Source of the DNA: Caldilinea sp. CFX5
GTDB taxonomy: Bacteria > Chloroflexota > Anaerolineae > Caldilineales > Caldilineaceae
Reading direction: 5' to 3'
Length of the DNA: 64,000 bases
NCBI GenBank assembly: GCA_021405325.1
Contig: QWII01000031.1
Span: 62,001 to 126,000, forward strand
Below the pieces are notes generated by a model that was given only the letters and a program-made list of their open reading frames with translations, was not told the origin of the DNA and made no database searches. This document shows, in pieces, positions 35,221 to 44,256 of the stretch. The stretch's first letter is position 1, and each line of letters starts with the position of its first letter. The translations under genes were made by a program, and so were the position numbers.

Positions 35221-35919
35221 CTAGTGATTCAACATGCGGATCACAGAAACCACGCGGCCATTGATGCGCACCTTTTCCGCCGGTCGGATAATCGGTTGGT
35301 AGGTTGGGTTCGCCGGCTGCAAACGGATCTGCCGGCCTTCCCGGTAGAGATATTTGAGCGTTGTCTCCTCATCACCCTCAACCCAAGCCGCCACCATATC
35401 ACCGTCTTTAGCTGTCTCCTGATGACGCAAAATGACAATATCGCCATCTAACACACTGGCATCGATCATCGAATCGCCCCGGACTTTCAGGGCAAAGAGC
35501 TTTTCCGGCGCGCCCAACATCCCTTGCGCCAATTCGACAAATTCCTCAGCGCGCGCCGGATCAATGGCTTCGACGCGGATTGGTTCGCCGGCCGCAATGC
35601 GCCCCAACACGGGAATTCTGATCATCGTGTGAACAGGAACGCTATTGACGGGGGGAACAGGCGCTTCCCGCGTCGGTTCAGGGGTAAAGCCAAGCGCCGT
35701 TAACTTGGGCCAGTTCACACTCAACCCGCGACTTACGTCCCGTTCGCGCGTGATCAAATCCTCATTTTCTAACTTCGCTAAGTTGTAATTCACGACGGAT
35801 GTGCTGGAGATGCCAACCTTTTCGCCAATTTCGCGGATGGTGGGCGGGTACTCTTTTTCCTGAATGAAGGAGACAATAAATTGTAGGATGTTCTTTTGCC
35901 GTGCGGAAAGTGTGATCAT
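35221..35919 (-). CDS. lexA: LexA repressor
   Basis: 232 residues. The N-terminal winged helix (IREIGEKVGISSTSVVNYNLAKL, about 28-50) binds SOS operators. The cleavage site is Ala110-Gly111 (RIAAGEPI), with catalytic Ser150 (RGDSMID) and Lys189 (EETTLKY), all conserved. On DNA damage, RecA filaments trigger self-cleavage and derepression of repair genes. Three GAAC-N4-GTTC-like sites lie 55-135 bp upstream, so the gene is probably autoregulated. Confidence 0.95.
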   Translation of the reverse strand: MITLSARQKNILQFIVSFIQEKEYPPTIREIGEKVGISSTSVVNYNLAKLENEDLITRERDVSRGLSVNWPKLTALGFTPEPTREAPVPPVNSVPVHTMIRIPVLGRIAAGEPIRVEAIDPARAEEFVELAQGMLGAPEKLFALKVRGDSMIDASVLDGDIVILRHQETAKDGDMVAAWVEGDEETTLKYLYREGRQIRLQPANPTYQPIIRPAEKVRINGRVVSVIRMLNH

Positions 35920-35975
35920 GGTTAAGCCCTATCTAAACTCGGATATGCCAAGATAAGCCAAATATCCCAAATGCA

Positions 35976-36053
35976 GAACGTTTGTTTCCCAAGTATCCCA
36001 AGTATACACGAACATCTGTGCGGTGTCAATAGGGAAAAAGCACGTTTGTTCTG
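35976..36053. promoter_or_regulatory. Three candidate LexA operators upstream of lexA
   Basis: CGAACATCTGTGCG (36009-36022) matches CGAAC-N4-GTTCG at all but one position. GAACGTTTGTTTC (35976-35988) and CACGTTTGTTCTG (36041-36053) are weaker and share ACGTTTGTT. The site form is that of Gram-positive/Chloroflexota LexA boxes. Confidence 0.55.
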
Positions 36054-36144
36054 ATTTGATCGACCAATTTACGCAAAATCACAATTCTCGCATTGCAAAA
36101 CTGTAAGGAAAGATGGAGATAAACCGAAAGATGGAATTGGTTAG

Positions 36145-36552
36145 TTACTGGGTTGGTGAAAGGATTTGGTCGGTGAGTTGGCGTTCAGTGAGGTAGGCAT
36201 TGAACCGTTGCCAATAGGCGCGTCGGCTCTCCGGCCCAGTTGAGGGATCCGGGAAACGGTCATCCGCTTTTTGTTGCCCGCGTTGCATCGCCTCCTCCAT
36301 GTCAATGCCACAAAGATAGGCGATTTTGAAGAGCATGACCTGTAGATCGCTTAGTTCGAGCGCCAACTCTTCGCGCACCTGGTCGGGTGCAAGCTGGCCG
36401 GTGGAGCGATACCCCTCAATGATTTGCACAAGTTTGCTGACTTCACCTAGTTCTTCGAGGGCATGCAAAAGCGTATGACTCGCCAGCACCTGATCCCAGG
36501 TGCGCGCGCGATCCCACGCTTCCAGCCATTGTTGATATTCACGTATGTGCAT
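36145..36552 (-). CDS. MazG-like nucleotide pyrophosphohydrolase
   Basis: 135 residues. HALEELGEVSKLV (about 30-42) gives the EExxE-type helix, and ELALELSDLQVMLFKIAYLCGID (about 63-85) the ExxD partner that together bind Mg2+. Such enzymes hydrolyse non-canonical NTPs or dCTP/dUTP to the monophosphate, cleaning the nucleotide pool. The C-terminal tail from residue 100 is not conserved. It is located between lexA and recO, which fits a genome-maintenance role. Confidence 0.8.
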   Translation of the reverse strand: MHIREYQQWLEAWDRARTWDQVLASHTLLHALEELGEVSKLVQIIEGYRSTGQLAPDQVREELALELSDLQVMLFKIAYLCGIDMEEAMQRGQQKADDRFPDPSTGPESRRAYWQRFNAYLTERQLTDQILSPTQ

Positions 36553-36570
36553 CTGGTTTCCCTCGCTTAT

Positions 36571-36631
36571 AAGACAAGAGGAAGGGAAGACAAGAAGCGC
36601 TTATCTTCTTGTCTTCCCTTCCTCTTGTCTT
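36571..36631. repeat. Perfect 27-bp purine/pyrimidine inverted repeat
   Basis: Arms 36571-36597 and 36605-36631: one strand is almost pure AG (AAGACAAGAGGAAGGG...), the other CT. Another half-copy (CTTCTTCTTGTCTTTG) follows to 36650. It separates recO from the MazG-like gene. Confidence 0.88.
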
Positions 36632-36650
36632 CCCTTCTTCTTGTCTTTGA

Positions 36651-37475
36651 CTATGCTGGTGTCTGAACGCGGACAGGCGCGGCGGTCATTGCGCGCAGGC
36701 GGCGCAAGAAGTTAACCGCCTTCAACTGCCGTTCAACAATGGTTAAGAGATAGCGGTTGAGAATGGTGTCAATCGCCTGTTGAATGGGCGGGCGGATACG
36801 GACACTTTGCAACTCAGGCCAACTGCTGCGTTGAATGTGGCGTAACAGCTTGAGCACATCGGCCTCAATGGCTTCCACACTGTCATGCATGGCGCCGCAA
36901 CGGGGGCAATAGACGCCGCCATCTTCCAGACTGAGATAGTTGGTGACCGGCGTCAATGCTTCCTGACAGGCCAGACAGTAGAAAAATTGCGGCTGAAAAC
37001 CCGTGAGCGCTAACAACTGTAATTGAAACCAGTGCAGCAACAACTGGGGGTCGATCGGGGTTTGTTGCACCAACGCCTGTTGCCCATATTCATCCAGCAC
37101 ACGCAACGCCAGCAGAAAGAGATCCCACAGGGGCTGATTGTCGTCATCACTTTCGGTGAAGCAATCGACCAGTTCACAGAGGAAGCTGGCATAGCCAATG
37201 GCGTCGAGATTGGTGCGTAGCGTGCGAAAGCTTTCGACACTGGCCGCCTCGGTGACAATGTCCCAAGTGCGCGCTTTCGCAACCAGCAGGGTGCTGTGGG
37301 TAAATAATTCCAGATGACCGGCTTTGCGGCTGGTGGTCTTGCGAATGCCTTTGGCGAGAAACTCTTGTTTGCCAAGGCCGGGGGTAAAAACAGTTAGAAT
37401 CCGATCCGCTTCGCCGTAATCACGGCGGCTGAGGATGACGGCCGGTGTTCGATAGAGACGTTCCGTTTGACTCAT
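36651..37475 (-). CDS. recO: DNA repair protein RecO
   Basis: 274 residues. The N-terminal OB fold begins RLYRTPAVILSRRDYGEADRILTVFT; a helical C-terminal domain contains the zinc-binding set CLAC...YCPRCG (about 177-208). RecO loads RecA onto SSB-coated DNA in the RecFOR pathway and anneals strands. I choose the ATG at 37475 because the RecO fold starts there; the extra 17 residues up to 37526 are not conserved and overlap an AT-rich stretch. No clear ribosome site is visible. Confidence 0.92.
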   Translation of the reverse strand: MSQTERLYRTPAVILSRRDYGEADRILTVFTPGLGKQEFLAKGIRKTTSRKAGHLELFTHSTLLVAKARTWDIVTEAASVESFRTLRTNLDAIGYASFLCELVDCFTESDDDNQPLWDLFLLALRVLDEYGQQALVQQTPIDPQLLLHWFQLQLLALTGFQPQFFYCLACQEALTPVTNYLSLEDGGVYCPRCGAMHDSVEAIEADVLKLLRHIQRSSWPELQSVRIRPPIQQAIDTILNRYLLTIVERQLKAVNFLRRLRAMTAAPVRVQTPA

Positions 37476-37613
37476 GGTTGATGAATAGAGGACAAAAATA
37501 AATAACTCCGCACAAGGCGGAGTCATTTACGCACTATTTTGTGTATATCTTTGTGTATATCGATTTTGTGTACATCGACTTTATATACACATTACTCTAC
37601 AATCGTGCTATCT

Positions 37614-37689
<76 letters not shown>

Positions 37690-37970
37690 ATACCACATCA
37701 TTCGTATATCATTTTCGTATATCATTAATGAGTCACCCATTAATGAATAATCAATGAGGATTGTGATTTAGACCGGCACAATTGCATTGGCCTACTGCTG
37801 TGCCATCACTCATCGACTTCGGTAGTATACAAAACTTTATTTGATTCGTCAAATTTCAACTTGTTTGAAATTGATTGTATGATAAAGCTGCTGGTATGAT
37901 AAAATTGTAATTTATCACGGCGCTGTAATGAGCTTTGCCTACGGTGACAATATTCTAAGTGACAACAGCT

Positions 37971-38059
37971 TATAGATCAGGACTTACGCAAGACGCCTCT
38001 TGCCGCCAGGATGGCGGCGTTCCCAGGAAAGATTCGTCTTGCGTAAGTCCTATAGATAA
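37971..38059. mobile_element. MITE-like element with 16-bp terminal repeats and 9-bp imperfect target duplication
   Basis: GGACTTACGCAAGACG (37980-37995) and its exact complement (38035-38050) bound a 71-bp unit. It is flanked by TATAGATCA (37971-37979) and TATAGATAA (38051-38059), 8 of 9 identical. The termini are identical to the element at 47683-47796; the interior is shortened. Confidence 0.8.
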
Positions 38060-38107
38060 AACAAATAGACGCCGCACAACGGTAGGCGCCTACCGTTGTG
38101 TTTTATC
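38054..38107. repeat. 26-bp perfect palindrome within an outer inverted repeat
   Basis: CACAACGGTAGGC (38075-38087) and its complement (38088-38100) form a loopless palindrome, flanked by AGATAAAA (38054-38061) and TTTTATCT (38100-38107). It precedes the gene at 38143. Confidence 0.8.
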
Positions 38108-38142
38108 TGGTTTATCTATTAGGCGGTAACGAGGTAGGGAAG

Positions 38143-38571
38143 ATGTCCGAGCCACCGGTCCGTAAAGAATTTCCACTCAAACAAATCGGCACGGCGCTTG
38201 CCAACCTATATGCGCGCTTGCAACCCAAACGGTCGGGCGCGATGGCTGCATCCCCGCCATCGACCTATGAGCAAGATGAGGCTAAAACGCAAAAGGTGCT
38301 GTTGACTGACACCATTATCGCTTTGGATGATCTGCCCATTACCAATACCATTACACGCCGGTGGCCACTGGCCAAGCTAAACTACCCTGCCTTTGTGCGC
38401 GCTGAAGAACCCACGCCGCTGCCGCCGCTTTTGCAATCGCCGCTGCTCCCGTTACCGCAACAAGGCAGCCAGGCCATCCGGCCCCCGTTGAACAACGACA
38501 AGGGTTCTTCCTTGGCCGAGGATGAAACCGAAGAAATGGATGCCTTACCTGGTGACAATGACGAAACGTAA
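38143..38571 (+). CDS. Hypothetical proline-rich protein (142 aa)
   Basis: The predicted start is the ATG at 38143, with GAGGTAGGGAAG just before; an earlier in-frame start lies in the palindrome. The sequence MSEPPVRKEFPLKQIGTALANLYARL begins with one amphipathic helix and then becomes disordered, with many Pro, Glu and Asp. The end is acidic (EDETEEMDALPGDNDET). No signal, membrane segment or known domain. Isolated between repeats; probably a real but lineage-specific gene. Confidence 0.5.
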   Translation: MSEPPVRKEFPLKQIGTALANLYARLQPKRSGAMAASPPSTYEQDEAKTQKVLLTDTIIALDDLPITNTITRRWPLAKLNYPAFVRAEEPTPLPPLLQSPLLPLPQQGSQAIRPPLNNDKGSSLAEDETEEMDALPGDNDET

Positions 38572-38965
38572 GCCGCTTATCGAAGTGAAAACCATCAAAG
38601 ATTACGCAGATTTTTCTTGGCTATAATCTGCGCAATCTACGTAATCTTTGAGCAAACGCTGCTTTTCATGGTTAGCGGGGTCGAAGACGTGTAAGCTGTT
38701 TAGCCGATGGGTAAAACTTGCGAATATATCAAATTTGTAAGCTATTTGTCATACATTTTTGCTACTTTTGTCTAATTCCTCCCTACATTTGCTGTAAACA
38801 AATTCACCAGATGTTGGGCAAATAGGTAAACTCTATGGTATACTTGAGCGAGGTTGCAACCTGGTGCAATCTTGCCCTACGGTTTCCGCGGTTAAATTTA
38901 CGTTTCCTGAACTCGTTTATGAACCTGGGCGCCAACCCTGCATGACATAGTAGGAATATCTTTTC
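38572..38965. other. Intergenic region with inverted repeat and weak promoter
   Basis: CAAAGATTACG (38596-38606) pairs with CGTAATCTTTG (38640-38650), with partial pairing inside. TTGGGC (38814-38819) and TATACT (38839-38844) are 19 bp apart and may be the kinase promoter. No gene seen. Confidence 0.45.
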
Positions 38966-40435
38966 ATGAAACAATCAGTGCTTAAGGTTTTATTAGTTGA
39001 AGATGATATTGACTATGCCAGCTTGCTCCATTTACGTCTGACTCGTGTGCAAACCAAAGGCTCCAAAGCGCCCCAGCTTGATATTACCCATGTCCGTAGT
39101 TTAGCGGATGCCGAAATCACATTAGGTTCAGCGCATTATGATCTCGTCCTGTTGGATATGTCGCTGCCTGACGCCAAAGAGATGGAAGGGCTGTTGCGTC
39201 TGAAGGCGCTTTTGCCGGGCCTACCGGTGGTGCTCTTAACCGTTACCGATGATGACGAACTGGCCCTGACCGCCATCCAACTGGGCGCACAGGATTATCT
39301 GGTGAAAGATGAGATCACGATTGGTCTGTTGGTGCGGGCGATGCGCCACGCGGTGAAACGGGGCGATCTGCTAACCAATCTTGAATCGAAATATGTCGGG
39401 CAATTACAAGCCAACGAAGAGGGGCTGCGCAGCTTAGTTGAGCATATTGCCGATGGCATTGCTATTGTTGATAGCGTCGGGGTGATTCAATTCGTCAATG
39501 CGGCCTTTGTCCGGCTCATGCAACGGGATGATGAGAAAGCGTGTCTCAATCAACCCTTTGGCTATCCCTTTACCGGCAATACAACAACCGAGATCCAGGT
39601 ACATGGCGCCGACGGCCTCGCCCGCACCGTTGAAATGCGTGTGTCGTCGATCTATTGGCGCCGCCAACATGCCAATTTGATTTTGCTGCGTGATATTTCT
39701 GAGCAAAAGCGCGCCGCCCTGGCGATGGAACAGTATGCACGCGATTTAGAAGTGCATAACGAGGATCTAGACGCCTTTGCCCATACCGTCGCCCATAATC
39801 TGAAAGCACCCTTAACCCATATCATCCTTGCGGCTGATCTGCTCGACCTGAATAAAAATTCTATGAGTATGGATTGCGTCAATTACGTCGGCACCATTGT
39901 CAACTATGGGCGTAAAATGACGGAAATTATTGATGACTTGCTGCTCCTGGCCGAGGTTCGCTCCCGTGAGGAGTTACTGCTCTTGCCGCTGAATATGTCA
40001 CGCTTGGTGCGCGATGTGGAATTACGTCTGAAGTCTTTGATTACCCAATATAACGCCCGTATCACGATTCTTAATATCGAGAACTGGCCGCAAGTGATTG
40101 GGTATGCGCCCTGGGTGGAAGAGGTCTGGACCAACTATATCACCAATGGCCTAAAGTACGGCGGTCGTCCGCCGCAGTTGGAGATAGGATGCGCCATCTT
40201 ACCAAACAATCGGGCGCGCTTTTGGGTGCGGGATAATGGCGATGGTATTCCGGCAGAAGAGCAACCAGCCCTCTTCCAACCCTTTTCCCGTTTGAAAGGC
40301 CCTGGCGTCGAGGGGCATGGTCTGGGCTTATCGATTGTACGGCGTATTGTCGAAAAACTCGGGGGCGAAGTTTGTGTCGAAAGTCAACTTGGCGAGGGTA
40401 GTGAATTTAGTTTTATTCTACCCATTGTTGTCTAA
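38966..40435 (+). CDS. Response-regulator/PAS/histidine-kinase signalling protein
   Basis: 489 residues, cytoplasmic, no membrane segments. An N-terminal receiver domain (about 6-130) has acidic VEDD and phospho-acceptor Asp in LLDMSLP. A PAS domain (about 150-255) starts SLVEHIADGIAIVDS. HisKA has FAHTVAHNLKAPLTHI with the phospho-His. The HATPase has EVWTNYITNGLKY (N box), DNGDGI (G1) and GHGLGLSI (G2). The order REC-PAS-HisKA is that of hybrid kinases which take phosphate from an upstream kinase or sense intracellular ligands. No partner is adjacent, so input and output are unknown. Confidence 0.92.
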   Translation: MKQSVLKVLLVEDDIDYASLLHLRLTRVQTKGSKAPQLDITHVRSLADAEITLGSAHYDLVLLDMSLPDAKEMEGLLRLKALLPGLPVVLLTVTDDDELALTAIQLGAQDYLVKDEITIGLLVRAMRHAVKRGDLLTNLESKYVGQLQANEEGLRSLVEHIADGIAIVDSVGVIQFVNAAFVRLMQRDDEKACLNQPFGYPFTGNTTTEIQVHGADGLARTVEMRVSSIYWRRQHANLILLRDISEQKRAALAMEQYARDLEVHNEDLDAFAHTVAHNLKAPLTHIILAADLLDLNKNSMSMDCVNYVGTIVNYGRKMTEIIDDLLLLAEVRSREELLLLPLNMSRLVRDVELRLKSLITQYNARITILNIENWPQVIGYAPWVEEVWTNYITNGLKYGGRPPQLEIGCAILPNNRARFWVRDNGDGIPAEEQPALFQPFSRLKGPGVEGHGLGLSIVRRIVEKLGGEVCVESQLGEGSEFSFILPIVV

Positions 40436-40627
40436 ACCATTGTTGTCTAAAATAGCACCATAGTGTCCCTACCCTTCACGCTCATTCGCTCCCGGCCGCA
40501 ATTAATTGTTATTTACCCCAGCAATCATTTGACAGTAGCTCACCAAGTTGGTATGATTCCCATCCAATAGCATTTTACCGCAAACCAATACCGATTTTAC
40601 TGTTTATAATATAGCGAGTGCATTCGT

Positions 40628-40708
40628 ATGATGCCCAATGTAGCCGTTTTGTTTTGCGCCGGTTTCCCGGCCAGCAATAAGAAAAGCAAGCGTGAAAACC
40701 TGACCTGA
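40628..40708 (+). CDS. Putative Lys-containing leader peptide (26 aa)
   Basis: The peptide starts MMPNVAVLF and contains NKKSKREN near its end; the codons AAG AAA AGC AAG CGT lie at 40679-40693, inside the 5' arm of the pre-terminator hairpin. Charged-Lys starvation would stall a ribosome here. The ribosome site is weak. Evidence is positional, as expected for a leader peptide. Confidence 0.4.
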   Translation: MMPNVAVLFCAGFPASNKKSKRENLT

Positions 40709-40749
40709 GCGTCTGGCTCTCCGTGCTTGCTCCACTTCGGACTGTTTGC

Positions 40750-40783
40750 AACCGGCCATCCAGATGGATAGGCCGGTTTTTTT
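40750..40783 (+). terminator. Intrinsic terminator (attenuator) just before homocitrate synthase
   Basis: AACCGGCC-ATCC (40750-40761) pairs with GGAT-A-GGCCGGTT (40766-40778), followed by seven T (40777-40783). It is too close to the next start codon (40796) for a promoter to fit between, so transcription must pass through it. Confidence 0.85.
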
Positions 40784-40795
40784 ATGGAGTTTATC

Positions 40796-42001
40796 ATGAG
40801 CTTAGATAACTTTGCCATTATCGAGTCCACGTTGCGTGAAGGCGAGCAATTTGCCAATGCCTTCTTTACCAGTGAGCAAAAAGTGGAGATTGCACGCCTG
40901 CTCGATGCGCTGGGTGTTGAATATTTGGAGCTGACTTCCCCGGCCGCCAGCCCGCAAAGTCAACAGGATTGCACCCGCATCGCATCCCTTGGCCTCCGTT
41001 CCAAGATCCTGACTCATGTCCGCTGTCATATGGACGATGCCAAGCTGGCCGTTGACACGGGCGTCGATGGCATTGATGTTGTCTTTGGCACCAGCAGCTA
41101 TCTGCGCGAATTTTCCCACGGCAAAGATATTCCCTATATCATCGATTCGGCCATCACCGTCATCGAATTTGTCAAGAGCCAGGGGCTGGAAGTGCGCTTT
41201 AGCAGCGAAGACAGCTTCCGCAGCGATCTGGTCGATCTCTTGACCATCTACCGCGCAGTGGACAAGATCGGCGTCAATCGCGTCGGCATTGCTGATACCG
41301 TCGGGGTTGCCAATCCGCGCCAGGTTTACGATCTGGTGCGCACGCTACGCAGCGTCGTCTCGTGTGATATTGAGTTCCACGGTCACAATGACACTGGTTG
41401 TGCGGTGGCCAATGCCTATTGCGCCTTAGAAGCCGGCGCCACCCATGTCGATACCTCGGTGTTGGGCATTGGTGAACGCAATGGCATTACACCGTTGGGT
41501 GGGCTGCTGGCACGCATGTATGCCTATGACGCCGACATGGTGCGCCGCCGCTATAACCTCCCCCTGCTGCGCGAAGTGGAAAATTATGTGGCCGGCCTGG
41601 TCAGTGTAGATGTACCCTTTAACAACTATATCACCGGTTATACCGCTTTTACCCATAAGGCCGGTATCCATGCCAAAGCGATTCTCAACAACCCCAGCAC
41701 CTACGAAATTCTCAACCCGGCTGATTTCGGCTTGACCCGCTATATTCATGTGGCTCACCGGTTGACCGGCTGGAATGCGATCAAGCAGCGGGCCGAACAG
41801 CTACAACTGAACCTGAGTGATGATGAAATTAAGATCATTACCGCCCAGATCAAGACGCTGGCTGACCAGAAGCGCTTGAACCTGGATGATGTCGATGTGC
41901 TGCTGCGCCATTATCATAGCCAAAGTGTGCAACCCGATCTACTCCACCCCGACGATGCTGCACCGGCAGCAGTCAATGAATTGCTGAAAGTCCTGGCATG
42001 A
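40796..42001 (+). CDS. lys20: Homocitrate synthase
   Basis: 401 residues. [12 protein letters not shown] (8-19) with Arg14, Glu15 and Gln18, and HGHND (195-199) with metal-binding His195 and His197, are the Claisen-condensation site; [13 protein letters not shown] follows. Similarity is closest to Thermus homocitrate synthase, including VTSPxASPQS-type and FNNYITG strings. Reaction: 2-oxoglutarate + acetyl-CoA to homocitrate, the first step of lysine synthesis via alpha-aminoadipate. The start at 40796 follows GGAG; an ATG at 40784 lies within the terminator tail. The stop overlaps the next ATG (ATGA). Confidence 0.92.
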   Translation: MSLDNFAIIESTLREGEQFANAFFTSEQKVEIARLLDALGVEYLELTSPAASPQSQQDCTRIASLGLRSKILTHVRCHMDDAKLAVDTGVDGIDVVFGTSSYLREFSHGKDIPYIIDSAITVIEFVKSQGLEVRFSSEDSFRSDLVDLLTIYRAVDKIGVNRVGIADTVGVANPRQVYDLVRTLRSVVSCDIEFHGHNDTGCAVANAYCALEAGATHVDTSVLGIGERNGITPLGGLLARMYAYDADMVRRRYNLPLLREVENYVAGLVSVDVPFNNYITGYTAFTHKAGIHAKAILNNPSTYEILNPADFGLTRYIHVAHRLTGWNAIKQRAEQLQLNLSDDEIKIITAQIKTLADQKRLNLDDVDVLLRHYHSQSVQPDLLHPDDAAPAAVNELLKVLA

Positions 42002-42582
42002 GCAACCCATCCATGATCGGCGATCAGCCTGACCCCCTGCCCTGGCAAACCCTTAGCACAGAGCAAGCCTATCGTAACCGTTGGGTCGCCGTCGCGCTGG
42101 ATCAAGTACAGTTGCCGACTGGTCAACCGTACACCTATACACGGCTGGAGCCGGCTGGCGTCGGCGTCGGCGTCATTGGTTTTAACGCCGCCGGTGAAAT
42201 TTTATTGGAGCGTGAATACCGCCACGGCGTCAATGCGGTGATCTGGCAATTGCCCGGCGGGCTGGCTGCCCACGATGAAGATTTACAGGCCGGCGCCTTG
42301 CGCGAACTGCTGGAAGAGACCGGCTACGCCCCGGCGGACTCAACCACCGTGCGCTATCTGGGCGTGGTTTGGGATAACCCGGCGCTGGGAACGATGAGCA
42401 GCCACCTGTACGCCGCCTGGGCTCTGCAACCAACCGACCAACCCCGCCGCGACCCGGCTGAGTTTGTCACCCTGCATTGGATTTCAGCGGGCTGGTTGAA
42501 AGAAGCGGTACGCACCGGTGAAATCAAAGATCGCGTCGTCGTGGCAGCGGTTGCCTACTTATTGCTAAACCAACTCATCTAA
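41998..42582 (+). CDS. Nudix hydrolase, ADP-ribose pyrophosphatase-like
   Basis: 194 residues. The full Nudix box [23 protein letters not shown] (about 84-106) has G-x5-E-x7-REUxEExGU. An N-terminal beta-strand region with [16 protein letters not shown] and a C-terminal [16 protein letters not shown] are those of the ADP-ribose/NDP-sugar subgroup. It hydrolyses nucleoside diphosphates linked to another moiety. It is translationally coupled to homocitrate synthase and sits among lysine genes, an odd place; its substrate is unknown. Confidence 0.9.
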   Translation: MSNPSMIGDQPDPLPWQTLSTEQAYRNRWVAVALDQVQLPTGQPYTYTRLEPAGVGVGVIGFNAAGEILLEREYRHGVNAVIWQLPGGLAAHDEDLQAGALRELLEETGYAPADSTTVRYLGVVWDNPALGTMSSHLYAAWALQPTDQPRRDPAEFVTLHWISAGWLKEAVRTGEIKDRVVVAAVAYLLLNQLI

Positions 42583-42604
42583 GTTCTAGGGAAAGTTTTG
42601 AACG

Positions 42605-44011
42605 ATGAATACCACTGCTGCTCCTGCATCTTTTTCCCCATCACCGCCCCCACCTATTGGGCAAACTTTTGCTCAAAAAGCGCTGGCCCGCGCTGCCGGT
42701 CTAGCAACAGTTGACCTTGGGCAGGTGGTTGATGCCCGGCCGGATGTCGTATTGAGCCACGACAACACGGCGGCCATTCGTGAGATCTGGCTGGAATTTG
42801 GTCAACCCCACGTTTTAATCCCGGAACGAATGGCGATCACCCTGGACCACGCTGTCCCTGCGCCAACCACCAAACATGCGCAAAATCATGCCGAAATCCG
42901 CGCTTTTGTGGCCGAACAGGGCATCCGCCACTTTTATGAAGCGGGGCGCGGCATTTGCCATCAGGTCTTTAGCGAAGAAGCATTGGTGCTACCCGGCCAG
43001 TTGATCCTTGGTTCTGATTCCCACACCACCCACTTTGGCTGGCTGGGCGCCTTTGGCGCCGGCATTGGTCGTAGCGAAGTCGCCGTTCTCTGGGCCACGG
43101 GTGAACTCTGGTTGCGCGTGCCGGAATCGATGAAGATTATTTTAGAGGGCGATTTACCCCCTGGTGTCACCGTTAAAGATTTTGCCCTACGCGTCATGGG
43201 TGATCTGGGTGTGGACGGCGGTCTTTATATGGCGGTTGAATTTAGCGGCTCCGGCATCGATGCGCTCTCGCTCGAATCGCGCATGGTATTGCCCAACCAA
43301 ATGGCCGAGTTTGGTGTCAAAACAGCCTACATTCCGCCCGACGAAAAAGTCTTTACCTACCTGGCTGAACGCAAAGCGCGGCGTGCGCTGGCAAGTGGCG
43401 GGTCGCCGGTAGCCGTTGGTCAGGAGCGACAGGCGCTCACGCTTGAGCTGCAAGCAGAAATCGCCGCCAACGCTTTGTATTCTGACCCTGACGCCGTCTA
43501 CGCGGCGACTTACCAGTATCAGGCCGCGGAGTTAGAGCCGTATCTTGCCTGCCCGCATTCGATGGACAATGTCAAGCCGCTGTCGCAAGTGGCCGGGACA
43601 CGGGTGCAACAAGCCTTTCTCGGCACCTGCACCAATGGACGACTGGAAGATTTGGCGGCGGCGGCGGCGATTGTGCGTGGCCATCAGGTCGCGCCCGGCA
43701 CCCGCTTCCTGGTCATCCCGGCTTCCAGTGAAGTATTAAACGATGCGTTGCGCCTGGGCTACATTCAGACCCTAACCGCCGCCGGCGCCATGATCGGCAT
43801 CCCCGGCTGTGGCCCTTGTATGGGCAATCATATGGGCATTCCGGCGCCCAGAGAAGTGACCATCTCCAGCGCTAACCGCAATTTCCGCGGGCGCATGGGG
43901 ACGCGTGACGCCGAAATTTACCTGGCGAGTCCTGCGGTGGTTGCCGCCTCTGCCATCAAAGGAGTCATTGCAGACCCGCGCGAAATTTTGGCTCATCTAC
44001 GGAAAGTGTGA
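42605..44011 (+). CDS. Homoaconitase large subunit (LeuC-like)
   Basis: 468 residues. The [4Fe-4S] ligands are Cys342 (GTCTNGR), Cys402 and Cys405 (GCGPCMG). [21 protein letters not shown] (136-156) is the substrate region of the aconitase superfamily. With the small subunit it converts homocitrate to homoisocitrate; context (homocitrate synthase upstream, HICDH downstream) favours this over leucine synthesis. The N-terminal 20 residues are Pro-rich and unusual. The last codons lie inside a long inverted repeat. Confidence 0.88.
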   Translation: MNTTAAPASFSPSPPPPIGQTFAQKALARAAGLATVDLGQVVDARPDVVLSHDNTAAIREIWLEFGQPHVLIPERMAITLDHAVPAPTTKHAQNHAEIRAFVAEQGIRHFYEAGRGICHQVFSEEALVLPGQLILGSDSHTTHFGWLGAFGAGIGRSEVAVLWATGELWLRVPESMKIILEGDLPPGVTVKDFALRVMGDLGVDGGLYMAVEFSGSGIDALSLESRMVLPNQMAEFGVKTAYIPPDEKVFTYLAERKARRALASGGSPVAVGQERQALTLELQAEIAANALYSDPDAVYAATYQYQAAELEPYLACPHSMDNVKPLSQVAGTRVQQAFLGTCTNGRLEDLAAAAAIVRGHQVAPGTRFLVIPASSEVLNDALRLGYIQTLTAAGAMIGIPGCGPCMGNHMGIPAPREVTISSANRNFRGRMGTRDAEIYLASPAVVAASAIKGVIADPREILAHLRKV

Positions 44012-44088
44012 ACACCTGTCAGGTTTTGGAAACCTGACAGGTGTGGCGGGTCGAAACCTCACACTTTCTGTAGATGAGCGGAAATTTT
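43983..44088. repeat. Compound inverted repeat overlapping the end of the homoaconitase large-subunit gene
   Basis: The outer arms 43983-44011 and 44059-44088 (AAATTTTGGCTCATC... and near-complement) include the last nine codons and stop of the gene. A perfect 15-bp inner hairpin (44012-44026 with 44030-44044, CACCTGTCAGGTTT) lies between. The right outer arm is thus an inverted copy of the gene's end. Confidence 0.85.
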
Positions 44089-44256
44089 ATGATGCACCTT
44101 TGCCATGCGCAACGTCCCGAATGCTCCAGCTTTTGGACGCGGAGCGTGCGGAACGCGCAATCTTCTTGTTACAACGCTGTGTTCGCGTTACAATGCTCTG
44201 CGTTGTAATGCAGAGGGGACGCTCTGCGTCCCCATGCGCTTTGAGGGAAAAACGCT

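Larger units (their letters stand above)
40605..40783 (+). promoter_or_regulatory. Candidate transcription-attenuation leader of the lysine operon
   Basis: TATAAT at 40605-40610 is a likely -10 box (the -35 is poor). The leader of about 165 nt contains a short ORF (40628-40708) with Lys codons, a hairpin AGCAAGC/GCTTGCT (40685-40691 with 40725-40731) whose 5' arm overlaps those codons, and a strong terminator ending 12 bases before the first lysine gene. GCCGGTT (40658-40664) can also pair with AACCGGC of the terminator (40750-40756), a possible antiterminator. Confidence 0.55.
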
